Source of the DNA: Flectonema sp. DT1601
Lineage: Eukaryota; Euglenozoa; Diplonemea; Diplonemida; Diplonemidae
Direction: 5' to 3'
Assembly: GCA_964019425.1 (NCBI GenBank)
Contig: OZ025789.1
Coordinates: 930,001-994,000 of the forward strand
DNA: 64,000 bases
Positions 9,943 through 21,148 of this stretch are shown here, one piece after another; the stretch's first letter is position 1; each line of letters opens with the position of its first letter. Position numbers and translations under genes: made by a program. The notes under the pieces are model-generated. The model saw only the letters and a list, made by a program, of their open reading frames with translations. It was not told where the DNA came from and did no database searches.

Positions 9943-10947
9943 ATATAAAATATAAAATATAAAATAGTATTATTGCTGGGTTTTGACTTTTTTTTTTTTA
10001 ACTGCAGTGACCTCGATGGGAATGGAAGGCAGTCTGCATAAAATAATGAAAAGAAAAAAGTGGGAAAAAGTACCAAACCTTTACGATATATTAAAGAATG
10101 AGATTTACTTGTTGTTATCTTCCAATACGCAATCAGAATAGCACTGCAATGACTTCAGAAGTGAAAGCAGAACACCACCTGAGAGTTGATTGGTTGTGAG
10201 ATAAAAAGAGATTTCCTCAACACAAACCCGACACGAGATAACAAAGTAATGTTTAAATAATAATAATAAATAAATAAATGATGAGTATGGCTGATTTCAT
10301 TCGCCTTCATTCAAAAAAAATAGCTTTCAAAAAAATATTTATTTTTTTCTGAGACCGATTTTTTACAGCAAAAATACATATACTCGGGGGGAAGGGATCA
10401 AAAAATATAAAACTAACAACTGAAAAACGAATGACCAGCTAAGTCTGGTAATAACCCAGTTACAATATACTTTAGTAAAATATTTTTATAAAGGTCTACG
10501 GTGACTTAGTTGGTCATGGGGTGTAAAGTGAATCAGCTCACTTTGTGAAAAGTTTTTTACCGAAAAAAAAAAAAAAAAAAAAATTAAGAAAAAATTCAAT
10601 AACATACGAAAACTGAAATAGGTAGACAAACATCGCTGAACAGGTACTAGAAGATCTTTATTGTGAAAAAAAGAAGAAAAGAAAAGCAGTATAAAAATGA
10701 AAAATATTTTTTGACTTTGAGTAGTGTAAGGAAGAAAAAGACAGACTTTACAAAAAAAAAAAAACTCAAAAAAAAGGAGCAAATATTAAACCATAATTAA
10801 ACTACAGGTGAATACACTACGAGGAGGAAACGATTGCCAAAAAACTTACATAAAAATGTATTTTTTTTTTTTTTCTTTTGTAGCAAAAATTAAAAAGACA
10901 TTCTCACTCATGAGAAGGACAAGATCACAACTCTCACTTAATACTTC
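9131..10947. other. Intergenic, about 1.8 kb, low complexity
   Basis: No gene supported. It holds A- and T-homopolymer tracts (for example about 9907-9940, 10562-10582, 10860-10874) and AT-rich sequence. Open frames here consist of Lys or Phe runs. I see no RNA gene or clear repeat family. Confidence 0.6.
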
Positions 10948-12450
10948 CTATCGAGGTAGTAAGGGATTGCGTGTGATTGTTGAAGATTTTTTTGATTTTT
11001 TTAAGTTTTTTTTGTTTTCTGTTGCGGGTCCTTCCAACTCCTTCTCATTTGGTTTCGCTGCTGCTGTTTCAGAATCAGCAACGACACCTGCTATGTCGAG
11101 TTGGCGGAAAGAGCTGGCGGTGATTTGTTGTTGTTGCTGTTGTTTTTGGGATTTCTTACTGCGAGAAGCAAGCAAAGTTTCTCTCTTTAGTTGGCAGCTG
11201 ATAACAAGTTCAAATACTCGATACCAATCATCTCTGTGATCGTTGCTGCGAGCTTGAAAGAAGTATGAACCAGTACACTTAGTGACTAGTTTAAAACAGT
11301 ACATTCGACCACCTACTCCCTCAACAGCTTTCGCGACACTTGCTAGTTCTGATACGGGAATAGTGAGAACGGTATTGTCATCAGTTTTGTTGTTATAAAT
11401 TGTGACCTTTCCTCCTTGAACAGATACATATCTCTGTTGCCAGACTAATTTACTCCACAGAAGATTATGAACCCAAGTGTTCATTATTAAGTTTCCACTT
11501 CTCTTACGTTTTGTACCACCAGAGGGTTTGCTTTTCTTTTGTTGTCTACGTTGAGACTGTCCGAAGAGGTCGCTGTTTGTACCAATACTAGAGCTGAGTG
11601 ATGTTATTGTTCGTCGTATTGATGTGCTGTGAGTTGAATTACTTCTGTCTTGAGTTCTATCAATTATTTGGAATTCTTCTTCTTCAATGTTTTTATCATT
11701 ATCATCATCTTGATGTGGTTCAGAATATATGTGTAGCTCTTCTTTATCTTTATGGGTATTAACTTTCGATGGTGTTTCTTCCACTTCTATATTGTTATCG
11801 GTAGTGTTTGTATTCTCTTCTAATACGCATTCCTGAAGAACATCAGAGTCACCGTCTTTTTGTTGTTTTAGTTCGCAAGTATCATTTGCATCACTCCCAA
11901 CGCTATGGTCTATTGAGATTGTGTCACTCTCAGTATCAACACCGTCAGTGGGACTTAGAAATTGTTTCTCTCTACTATTCTCTAATTGCATTGACATTCC
12001 TCTCTTTGGAGTGTCTGGAAGATCGAAAACATGTAATTTATTATAACTACCTGAGTCTGATTTACTTGAATGCCGTCTGTGGAGGATTTCTGTATCGGAT
12101 GTCGGTGATGATAAATCTTGTGTCTCTGAAGGATGTGTAACAGAATCGACTTTTAAAAAGTTTAAATATTCTCTAGTTCCTTTACTGTTAACACTAAAGT
12201 TGTCATAATGGTGTTGACTTTCTTGACTTGTGCTTGTTGTGTGTCCAAGAGACGTTGATTGACTTGACCTGCTAGTATCTGTCCTCTCATGTTGTCTTCC
12301 TGAAAACCCGCTGTCAGTTGAGCTAAAGAAATCAGCTATTTCTCGACTGAGTGATGTTGACTTACGAAGTTGATCACTTTCCTGGTGTCTCAAAACACGA
12401 AGTTTTTGAACTGGTATACCCAAACCTGCTACAGCAACTCCGAGTTCCAT
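10948..12450 (-). CDS. PH-domain protein
   Basis: 500 residues from the ATG at 12450. An upstream in-frame codon lies before an acceptor (ATTTATTACCAG) 12 nt ahead of this ATG. Residues 1-320 are Ser/Thr/Asp/Gln-rich and look disordered, with many potential phosphorylation sites. A pleckstrin-homology domain occupies about 325-435: it opens with W-V-H-N-L-L-W-S-K-L-V-W-Q-Q-R-Y-V, has the GGKVTIYNNK strand and ends with the helix HRDDWYRVFELVI. The C-terminus is basic with a polyglutamine patch (KKSQKQQQQQQ). PH domains bind phosphoinositides or proteins, so a membrane-recruited adaptor is likely. It is followed by non-coding poly(A/T) DNA and preceded by the coiled-coil gene. No catalytic domain is visible. 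Confidence 0.82.
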   Translation of the reverse strand: MELGVAVAGLGIPVQKLRVLRHQESDQLRKSTSLSREIADFFSSTDSGFSGRQHERTDTSRSSQSTSLGHTTSTSQESQHHYDNFSVNSKGTREYLNFLKVDSVTHPSETQDLSSPTSDTEILHRRHSSKSDSGSYNKLHVFDLPDTPKRGMSMQLENSREKQFLSPTDGVDTESDTISIDHSVGSDANDTCELKQQKDGDSDVLQECVLEENTNTTDNNIEVEETPSKVNTHKDKEELHIYSEPHQDDDNDKNIEEEEFQIIDRTQDRSNSTHSTSIRRTITSLSSSIGTNSDLFGQSQRRQQKKSKPSGGTKRKRSGNLIMNTWVHNLLWSKLVWQQRYVSVQGGKVTIYNNKTDDNTVLTIPVSELASVAKAVEGVGGRMYCFKLVTKCTGSYFFQARSNDHRDDWYRVFELVISCQLKRETLLASRSKKSQKQQQQQQITASSFRQLDIAGVVADSETAAAKPNEKELEGPATENKKNLKKSKKSSTITRNPLLPR

Positions 12451-12876
12451 TGTGTGTGTATTCTGGTAATAAATATTTATTAACAATCAACGGAACGTTA
12501 TTAGCATCTCAATAAGTTTATTGTCTAAAGAAGAAGTAATAACTTAATCAACTGTGATCGACATCCTAATAATCATCTATCCTCCACAGCAAGATGGAAT
12601 ACCGTCTAACAAAGAACAGAGTAGGATAGAAACTACAAAACTGGGCAAACTTGTAAAACTGAAATAGTACAAATAACTAACTGAACAGTTGGGGAGGTGA
12701 ATACAAAAACAAGGGGATCCTTCGATACAAAGAAAAGAGACATTAAGAGGAGGAATTTTTTGAGAAAAGAAATCCTCCTCTTCTATCAAAAAAAAAAGAA
12801 AACTCATTTAGTCCTCAGAGTTTATTGTTGTGTTTGGAGTTGCGCTGGCAACCTGGTTTTGGTTGTTTGTTTTCAG
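12451..12876. other. Intergenic, about 430 bp
   Basis: No gene seen. It carries the acceptor and leader of the PH gene and the 3' end region of the coiled-coil gene. Confidence 0.6.
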
Positions 12877-14321
12877 TCACGTCTTGGCGTTCTGTCACAG
12901 AATGATATAAAATAAATGCATACCTTAAGTCCACATCGTAGCAGGCATTGCGCAACTTGCTTCGCTGATGCTCGTTTTAGAACATTTTCAAACAGAGTCA
13001 GTTGATCATCAAGAGACGCACTCGTAAAGTCAGTCGAGGAATTACCCCCTGAGAGGATATTTGAAGAGGTGGCAGTGCTGGTTGGACGCTTTCTAGATTT
13101 GGACTTCTTCGTAGCAGCAGTGTACCCCCTGAGATATGCATCGTCTGTGATTGGTTTTAGTTCGGCTACGATGCGATTGTGAAAGGATTTCTTATTCTTC
13201 TCGAAGGTGCTTCTCAATCCCGACAGCAGCTGCACTAATTTCCAGTCGGCCATCGATTCACAATATTGGACATGAGCTCTGCACTCCTCAAGTATTATAT
13301 CTTTCCTCGAACTCATCGCTTCTGAATCGAGCTGTTTCAGTTTGCTTTGCTTTGCAACTTGAATCACAGCTCGGCATCTTTCCTCACTCTTGTTAAGTTC
13401 GATCCCGGATACAGACATATTTTTCAACGATGTATTTTCCGCTTTAAGCATGCTAATGGTAGATTTTGCTTCTCGGAGTGAGGCTGCAAGCTCACGTTGA
13501 TTTTTTTCAGACATTTCGATAGCGGAGTCGAAACCGTTGAGAAGGTTCTGTTCCACAGAACTAGTAGTGAAGTGTCGGAGTTGGTCCTGAGTGTTAGTGA
13601 GTTCTGTTCTGAGATCTGTGATGGTAGCTGACCTTTGTTTATCATCAATTTTACATTCTTCAAGTTCTCGTTGAAGTAGTTGAATGTGTTCGTATTGCTG
13701 TTTTATTTTTGAGACATGACCTTCTGTGATAACTTTATTACTCGCATTCTCATTACTATCAGCCCTGTTCGTCTCATCACGTATTCTAAATTGAGTCTGA
13801 AGTTCATCATTCTGTTGTTGATAAGATGAAATAGACCTAGCACGAGCTTTTAATAATGCGTCCTTTGCGATGACTGTTTGAGTTTGTTTTCGAAGTTCCG
13901 ATAGAAGAGATGTATTTTGTGATGTCAGTGATTGGATTTGCTTTTTGTAATTCGATGATTCGGTTCTTTGAAGTGATACCTGTTGTCTGATTGTTGAGAG
14001 GTCTATTTTAGGAATGTGATTACCTCCTCTGAATGTTAGAATAGTATCTTCCATATCAGATACTTGCTGTAGGAGTTCATCTCTCTCACGTTGAATTATT
14101 CTCACGAGTTCGCTTAGCTCTTCAACTGTTGCTCTTAGTTTTGAATTATCGAAGTATTGAACTTCCAATTCCATTCCTCCAGACATCATTAATCTGTCTC
14201 CAGATATTACTGACTTCGAAGTAGTACTTCGAGGGGATCCACCACCACCACCACCACTGCTACCAACTGATCTACTTGCTGGTGTTAATGTCAAAGGTAA
14301 CACATTCTCAGCTCCATTCAT
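12877..14321 (-). CDS. Coiled-coil protein, two exons
   Basis: Exons 12924-14321 and 12877-12891, joined over a 32-nt intron (GTATGC ... TCTGTGACAG), give about 470 residues ending GLKNAKT. Without splicing the frame runs on into an unlikely tail (VCIYFISFC), which is why I splice. An intron this short is unusual, so the last exon is less certain than the rest. A Gly/Ser-rich start (GGGGG near 25) is followed by a long heptad-rich coiled coil at about 55-320 and a helical region that includes ADWKLVQLLSGLRSTFEKN. A basic stretch (KKSKSRKRP) near 410 could be a nuclear signal or microtubule-binding patch. It resembles basal-body or cytoskeletal coiled-coil proteins in general form only. A strong acceptor (CCTTTCCCCTCCAG) lies 45-50 nt upstream of the ATG. 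Confidence 0.75.
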
Positions 14322-14955
14322 TTATACTTAGCGACGAGAAGAGTGCATTTGTTGAGGATTGTTGAATGCCTGGAGGGGAAAGGTAAAAATAAATAATTAA
14401 AATAAAACAAAAACATAACTACCGACGTCAAAGATACGAGTGAAACTTCTTGTTTCTCGGTAACATAGAAACATTTCACTGAATGAAAATACGAAACAAA
14501 AGAGGACCCGTGCAGTGGTACCTGCTGATCTTCAGCTCACCAACTGCAACCGACGCGAAGATATCACGTATCAGGTGAGAGGTTGCTTTTTGATTTTTAA
14601 AAAAAAATTAAAAAAAAAAATCAAATTGCTTTTTCGAATTGTAACAATAATATATATGAGGAACAGATAGACAAAAAGAAACAAAACCGGAAAAAAAAAA
14701 AGAATTTTTTTTTTATTATTATTATTATGATTTATCTGACAAAAAAAAAAAAAAAAAAAAAAATAAGAAAATCCCCCCTCTCGTGAAATTTTAATAAAAG
14801 AAGCAATTCTCCGCTCTAGTAAAAGAGAGGCCAATTTTGGCTTTTTTTTTTTTTTTGACTACAATTTAGTGTCGATCAAAGTGGAATATTGCACATCTTC
14901 CTAAGAAGAAGAAGACGTAAAGAAACTCAGTCATTAAGTGTTTGAAGGGAAAGTG
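14322..14955. other. Intergenic, about 630 bp
   Basis: No gene seen. It contains the acceptor for the coiled-coil gene, several poly(A)/poly(T) runs and an ATT trinucleotide patch near 14715. Confidence 0.6.
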
Positions 14956-17079
14956 CTATTTCATGTCTGGTGCTGTCTGCGGCTGCGTCTGCGGCTGCGT
15001 CTGCGGCTGCGTCTGCGGCTGCGTCTGCGGCTGCGTCTGCGGCTGCGTCTGCGGCTGCGTCTGCGGCTGCGTCTGCGGCTGCGTCTGCGGCTGCGTCTGC
15101 GGCTGCGTCTGCGGCTGCGTCTGCGTCTGCGGCTGCGGCTGCGTCTGCGGCTGCGGCTGCGTCTGCGGCTGCGTCTGCGGCTGCGGCTGCGGCTGCGGCT
15201 GCGGCTGCGGCTGCGGCTGCGGCTGCGGCTGCGGCTGCGGCTGCGTCTGCGTCTGCGGCTGCGGTTGCAGCTGCGTCTTGTAGGAAGAGCTCGTGTACGG
15301 ATCTTCCTCAAACTGTTCCTTTCTAAAAACAAAGAAATACGACACAGCAGCTATAATAATAATAGCACAAACACAACCCAACACAATACCAGCAATTGTT
15401 CCAGCGCTGATGTCATCGTCCTCAGGGATGATGGGTGCTGGAGTAGCAGAACAAACCCCACCAGGACCATAGACGTATCCAGGTAAGCACTCCAATGCCC
15501 TGCAAGTATTAGAGCCCTTGAATCCAACAGTAATTAACACACCTGACTTATAAGCGCATCCGTATCCAGAAGCTTCTACTGCACCCACCAGGTACGTCGC
15601 CGATCTGTTGATGTACAACCTACCAGGACCATCAATAATTCTGCTCTCAAGATTTGCAAAGTTTGGATTAAATGCAGTTGCGACAGTCGCTGTAGCGAGT
15701 ACCGCTACTTGGACATTGTAGCTGTTTGTTTGTTTTTATGTACTAATATGTGAGTGTGTGTACACTTGCAATGCACTTCAGATATTGTAAAGGAAGTATT
15801 CAATTAAACTATTACAACAATCATGAGACGGTACTAAATTGGAACACACATGTTGCATTAACCCCCCCGGAATATCTGTTCTAAATCCGATATAAAAACA
15901 ATACGAAAACAGTACATACCTAGTAGTAGTCCCACTCACTGTTTCACAAAATTGAAATATTCTCACCTCACTAAAAAGGTTCCCAACGAGCGCTAAGAAC
16001 TCCGCCTTGAATGCCGCGGCTGTGCCATCTGTGACGTCGCAAATTACATCAAGAAATACCAACGACAGAATATATACTTGTTCTGTCAATCCTGTTATTG
16101 TTATAATGTTTAATGACTTGGTAATAACACATTCTATTAATAAACAACACTGACACACACCATTAACTATCTGTCCCTCCTCAGTGTTGAAGCAGCTGCT
16201 AAAAGTTGACGAAGCAGTCTGAGACACGGTTGTACCAACGTAGTTTTTATATATTGAGCCGGTCGTGCAACGACATGTTGCAGACTGATCACTGCGTAGG
16301 CAAGTAGCTTTTCGGTCTCCGTGTCTTCTGCAGTTGTCGTTGACGTTGCAAATTCGGAGTGTTGATGCATCTTGTATGCCCTGAGTACAAGCACCAATTG
16401 AATTAAAACCAAAACCAGGACTACAAATAATATCAGTACACATCATCAATGGACCTGATTTGAGAACTTCACGAAATCGAGCATTCGCAGTCGAAGGACA
16501 CCACAGTGAACTCGACCTCAAAAATGACAATCTGGTATAGCCAACCATCCCTCCAGCAAGGGGTGGTATTTCATTACTATTTATAGCATCACTGACAGCA
16601 GTTGGAAACAACAACAAACTGGTGTTAAAAATTCCTTTTAAAGTCACATTTAACACCATCGATGAATAGATACCTCCACTAATACAAGAATGTCTTATTG
16701 ATTTGATTTGTGGGCTGAGTTGGGACTTAGAAAACGACCAATACGAAGCCGTAACATCACCAATACCTTCACAACGTATGTTATTTGTGTAGAGAGACAT
16801 TACTAGCGATAGAGGTTTTAGTGTGTCAAAGTTCGTGGTATCCATCCGTGGGTAGCACGTCTTTATACTTTGTAAACCGTTAGAAGAGACATAGAAATCA
16901 AAATTTTCGCTGCATGAACACCATGACCTCTCTCCTTGGATTTTGCAAGATGCTCTTGAATCTCCAAAAATTTGACAATCTTCATTTATAAAACAGGTTG
17001 AGATATCACTCGGTGTGTAATCCGCAGTCGATAATAAAACTATATATAATATCCCACACAAAACATATTTATATTTCAT
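14956..17079 (-). CDS. Cys-rich type I surface protein with Gln-Pro repeat tail, two exons
   Basis: Exons 15920-17079 and 14956-15721 join in frame over a GTATGT ... AAACAAACAAACAG intron to give 641 residues. A signal peptide (MKYKYVLCGILYIVLLSTA) leads an ectodomain with many cysteines in EGF-like spacing (CFINEDCQIFGDSRASC; CNVNDNCRRHGDRKATC, two related modules). A second Cys-rich region is followed by one membrane span near 494-518 (GIVLGCVCAIIIIAAVSYFF). The cytoplasmic tail is about 100 residues of QPQT/QPQP repeats coded by the 14970-15265 array. A 69-nt stretch near 16100-16168 looks like a further intron (GTGTGTGTCAG ... AACAATAACAG) but is in frame and open, so it may be retained or coding. 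Function unknown; the design suggests a surface receptor or adhesin with a proline-rich, SH3-type binding tail. Confidence 0.75.
14970..15265. repeat. Coding minisatellite of 12-bp and 6-bp units
   Basis: About 295 bp of GGCTGCGTCTGC units, shifting towards 15265 to pure GGCTGC units. Read on the minus strand as CAG/ACG/CAG/CCG it encodes Gln-Thr-Gln-Pro repeats at the C-terminus of the surface protein. The shift from QTQP to QPQP along the array suggests slippage-driven expansion. It is GC-rich, unlike the surrounding DNA. Confidence 0.95.
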
Positions 17080-17280
17080 TTTTTTTTTGTGTTGAGGAAC
17101 TGACAATGTGAAATAGCTAACACACAACAACATCCATTCCCATCTTCAACAAATATGAAAATAAATGCGATTTAAACAGAACGACTAAAACAATAAGATT
17201 TCTAAACAAATAAGTGTAACTGATATGGTATAATTTATTTTTTTTTTTCGGACGTTTTCATTCAAAAGAAGATGAGGATC

Positions 17281-20131
17281 TCACACTTTATAAAGACAAG
17301 TTCTAAGTGAGTATCCTCTCTGAGTTAATAATTTTCTCATTTTCGCGATGCAATCAGATTTCGTGAATAACATAAAACAGACAACGTAGTCAACGTCCTC
17401 GTGATCTCTGTACACCGACATCGTCATTTTTGAATTATGAGCATCAAGCTGTGTTGGTTGCCAGATGTGATTAGAAAAATGACCAGGATAGTCCCACAAA
17501 GCACCTATCTTATCACCGCATGGGTTTAAGACTTGCCAACAACGTCCAGTTGGTTTTCGACTGCATATCGACATGGGTGCTGCGAAATCAAACTCATTGT
17601 GAGATAGTCGATGGTATAAATAATCAAATGAATCAGACATAGCGATGTGTTCTAACAGCGCACCCTCGTTGTTTAAATCATAGATGGTGCAGTTTAGGAA
17701 TTTATGTGTCTTTTTACTGTTAGAGTTCGAAACGGGTACAATGAACCCTGATCTGCATTGGATGGTAGCGGACAGTACTGGTCCACAGTAAACATCTAGA
17801 GTTCTGCATGTCTTGTGTTCAATCATTGTAATTTGTTCTCTTGTTGCTGCGATGTCTGGTAAGATGTCATCTATACCTGTTGGTTGTATTATTTTATATA
17901 AAAAAGAAATTGGCTTTTATCTTAAATAACTATACAGAAAAACAGTAATATAACAACTGTGATGTGTTTTTTTGTTTGTGTCACGAAACCGACTTAAAAC
18001 TGATAAAGCTAAAGGAGGTTTACGTGTGCTGCCCAACATTCTTTTAATACTTGTTAAATGCAAAAAAGAACCATACTGTTCGTTTTCAAAAATAGAAGCA
18101 AACACATACCAATATCAGCTTTCTTACCTTCTTGTTTAGCAACAGTAACGAGAACAGATAACTCTTCAGCTGGTCTCATAGGATCTATCGATACTTTTCC
18201 AGTTTCATCAGTCGTGGTGCAAAAACATCGAATTAAGATGCGAAGAAATGATTTGAAATCAATGCATGATTCAGTTCTAACTCCAAGGTTTTGATCATTC
18301 TTACCAGACCCTGATGCACCTGATAATGGAGGTAACACCTGTTGTTGCATTACTTCTTGAAAAAATGGTTCATCACTCACTTGAGTACCATCAGCCATGT
18401 ATAGTTTTTCAACAATTCCATAATCAGTTTTAAACTTCCTCCATTTATCAAGAACTAAGAATCGAGTGTTTCTTCGATCTTTGTAACAAACTAACGATGA
18501 GAATAGTTTTTGTAATTTTGTGATGAGAGTGTCGTCGATGTACCAAACTGGACAGGTATCCCTAACAGTAAATAACTGACCAGGAACGGTCTCAGAATAT
18601 CTAACTCGATCATTACTAACATCAACTAAGAAGGTTGAGTACATTCCAATTTCTACGGTCCATAAATGAGTTTGAGTATCGTATCTGATTACAACATTTA
18701 TTTGTGAAGGTTCGACTGATGGAAGAGTCAGAGCCACTCTTTTCGGTTTCACAGTATGAGCTCGTAACGCAAACGGTGGTATTATCTTGTTTATGTCTGA
18801 GAATCTAACAAGAACGTCTCTCTTGGTACAGAAATTAGATCCATCGATAGTGACGTCGATGTCACCAGAGCCTGGAGATATGTATGGACGACAAGCAGCA
18901 TGTTCACTGTTATTTCTTAGTATCGGAACACCTTTTGGAACCCAGTCACAGTCTGATGATAATTCCCTTGAAAATATTTTTTGATAAAACGGAGAAAAAG
19001 ATCTAAACAAAGACTCAACTCTACTGGTAATAGTCGGTGACTCAACCATGTCAGTATGGACCACCATGGAAACCCTTAACATAACATCAATAAATGTCTG
19101 TTTATCAAGAAGAATATCCTGATAAGTCATCTCTCCTAAGCCTCCAGATTGAGATCCTCTCCGAGAAATATTAGCATAGGTACATTCTTGCATTTCAAGA
19201 GGTGTGTTTGGATTCACAATTATTTTTCCAAAACACGCTACTTGAAGAATTTTTGATATTTGAACAGAATTAATCAATTTTGGGTAAAGACCGAATTCTT
19301 TACAAAAATCAATGAACTCATCGACTTCGACATTCGCATCCAATACTTTTAAAACATCATAACTAAGTGTTTTATTGCCATGTTGATCCAATGATTTATA
19401 TCGTTGGAATATTCGTTCAATGGGAGCATCGTAGATGCAGAGTAGTCGATCAATGTCGAGGGATTGTAAAAGGTCATCACCAGGTTGACATCCATCATTT
19501 TGATTTCTTCTAATCGACTCGTCAACCCATTTGCTTATGTGTGTTTCAAATAATTCTTGTAGAGCATGTCGGTGTTTACCATCCAGATGCGGATGTTTTT
19601 GAAATGCTGTTTTTTTTTTTTTGTTGTTGAGTTTTTTTTAGTTTTTTTAAAATATTGGATATAATAACAAAAAAAAAAAAACCTACCAATATGAACCAAT
19701 ACTTTAGTAAAGCGAACGATGTCTAAGTTTCCTTCAGAATCAACAGACCAATCTACCAAAGTCATGTATCGGGATTGCTCTTTATCAGTTGTTATTAGCT
19801 TGCATTGTTTCGCCCAGTGTTGAAATAATTTTCTATCCATTTTCTTTTTTTCTAAATAATCACCATGATCCAAAGCATGTGAGAATAACACCATTATAAC
19901 CGAAAGCATTCCTTCCCTACCATCAGATAAGATTAGCTCAATGCTAGTTTTCTCCATGTCACCTTCTTTGTAAAGGTTATTTATCATTTCACTAATTAAT
20001 TTATTTGCGACTGAAGCAGCTGATTGCCTTCTAGCACCTCCTTCCTTTCGTACCCATGAAGCTGGAGATCCCATTCTTCGAGTACTGCTATTACGTCGCA
20101 CTGGGATACTCGCAGAGCTCATGCGACGCAT
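17281..20131 (-). CDS. EF-hand and IPT-like domain protein, three exons
   Basis: Exons 19687-20131, 18110-19606 and 17281-17876 join in frame (846 codons including stop). Intron 1 is GTAGGT ... AAAAACAG and intron 2 is GTATGT ... CAACCAACAG. The N-terminus is basic and Arg/Ser-rich (RRMSSASIPVRRNSSTRR). Helical EF-hand-like segments follow, including LVDWSVDSEGNLDIVRF and IFQRYKSLDQHGNKTLSYD; the Asp spacing is imperfect, so calcium binding is uncertain. Near 388-475 is an IPT/TIG-like beta region (ISPGSGDIDVTIDGSNF). The third exon carries a Cys-rich domain (MSICSRKPTGRCWQVLNPCG). An acceptor (GACTAAATTTCAG) lies about 20 nt before the ATG. Intron 2 is mostly made of a dispersed repeat. The EF-hand-like style recalls the SAM-dynein gene at 51791; a cytoskeletal role is a guess. 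Confidence 0.72.
17901..18068 (+). repeat. Dispersed repeat, full copy inside an intron
   Basis: About 165 bp starting gaaattggctttta and ending in an A-rich stretch after acttgttaaatgc. It is highly similar to 47352-47531, with partial relatives at 48819-48886 and 63867-63896. The core shared by these copies is accgacttaaaactga ... aaaggaggtttacgtgctgcc. Here it fills most of the 233-nt second intron (17877-18109) of the EF-hand gene, in the opposite orientation to that gene. A-rich end and dispersal resemble a SINE; lying almost exactly within an intron also fits an introner-like element. Confidence 0.8.
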
Positions 20132-20281
20132 TTTTTTAAATTTATTTTATCTGAAATTTAGTCATCGCTTTTAAGAAAGAAGGGGAAATAATTTTTTTTT
20201 TTCATCACTGAAGATGCGAATAATCGATGTGCAGGTTGGCACAGAAGTACCACCGCAATATTTTTATATAAGTGAGAATAA

Positions 20282-21148
20282 CTACGAAGTCCTAACTACG
20301 TCAGAAGTATAACAGAGCTTGATGTCGTGTTGCTCAAGCATTTGATGAATATCTGTCGCAGATGATAAGAATCCTCCTTTTCCGATTCCCTCTCCAGCAA
20401 AGTAGAATGGACGACTTGCATCAAACACAATATGAATACCACTCTTACCCATTTGATGAGCACAACAGGCTGTGTCAATAACTCCAAAATCGAATGGTAC
20501 ACCACAAACGAATATACGAGAACCCTCAGGTGCTCCCCAAAGTATTTCTTTGATAGGAACCTTACGAAGGATTGATCTGATGTCTGGATGAGCGTTAATA
20601 TCGTCGGATAGATTTGAGCATCTCAGTTCGAATGCTCCCGTCCAGTCAGTCATTGGTTTACTGGGATCAGCCATCGTTAGTCTCTGTAATGCAAACTGTG
20701 GAGCATACGGAATGGCACCACTTGATGAGATTTGTTCACAAAAACCTTTAAAACAGATGTGAACGTTGTTCTCTTTTCGTTCATGAGCTCGACGCATTGC
20801 CAATGACAACGCCTCTCCAATCTCATCACAGAAATACGAACCAGAAGTCCCTTGAACACAATGTCTTGGGAATGCTGCTCTCCTTCCAGTAAAAGAACAA
20901 TGACTAATAGGATGATAGGCCTTCACAGCAATGATCTTTGATCCTGTTTGAGAAGCATGGCCTATCAGTCTCGCTATTTCCGGAATAACAGCTTCACATT
21001 CAACAACCTCCATAGGTCCTCCTTCCATCATATCATTTTGCATATCCAGCACGATAAGCACGTCGTGGATTTTCATTTCTCGTTCGATCTTCTTTGCGGA
21101 GCTGCCCGCTTCCGCCAGCATTGATGCCCATTCGGTAAGGACCCGCAT
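20282..21148 (-). CDS. Nicotinamidase/isochorismatase-fold protein, probable pseudoenzyme
   Basis: 288 residues, one exon. The cysteine-hydrolase fold is clear: VLIVLDMQNDMMEGG near 30 carries the catalytic-type Asp, HPISHCSF matches the HPxxHxSF metal loop, HCVQGTSGS matches HCVKNTWGS of yeast Pnc1, and FKGF supplies the conserved Lys. At the nucleophile elbow, Pnc1 has GVALEYCVKATA and this protein has GVPFDFGVIDTA, so the Cys is Gly. The metal-ligand Asp of RDWHP is Ala (KAYHP). A 60-70 residue insertion (including ADPSKPMTDWTGAFELR) lies before the elbow. Nicotinamide deamidation is therefore unlikely; a binding or regulatory role is possible. Two adjacent Cys (ACCAH) lie five positions downstream and are the only nearby alternative. 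The acceptor TTTCCTTTATCAG lies about 15 nt before the ATG. Confidence 0.82.
   Translation of the reverse strand: MRVLTEWASMLAEAGSSAKKIEREMKIHDVLIVLDMQNDMMEGGPMEVVECEAVIPEIARLIGHASQTGSKIIAVKAYHPISHCSFTGRRAAFPRHCVQGTSGSYFCDEIGEALSLAMRRAHERKENNVHICFKGFCEQISSSGAIPYAPQFALQRLTMADPSKPMTDWTGAFELRCSNLSDDINAHPDIRSILRKVPIKEILWGAPEGSRIFVCGVPFDFGVIDTACCAHQMGKSGIHIVFDASRPFYFAGEGIGKGGFLSSATDIHQMLEQHDIKLCYTSDVVRTS

Noticed and set aside
14938-15486. Open frames of Arg-Leu, Cys-Gly, Ala-Ser and Arg-Ser repeats
   Set aside because: All are other-frame readings of the GGCTGC/GTCTGC array; only the Gln-Pro frame joins a signal-peptide and membrane-span protein by a good splice.
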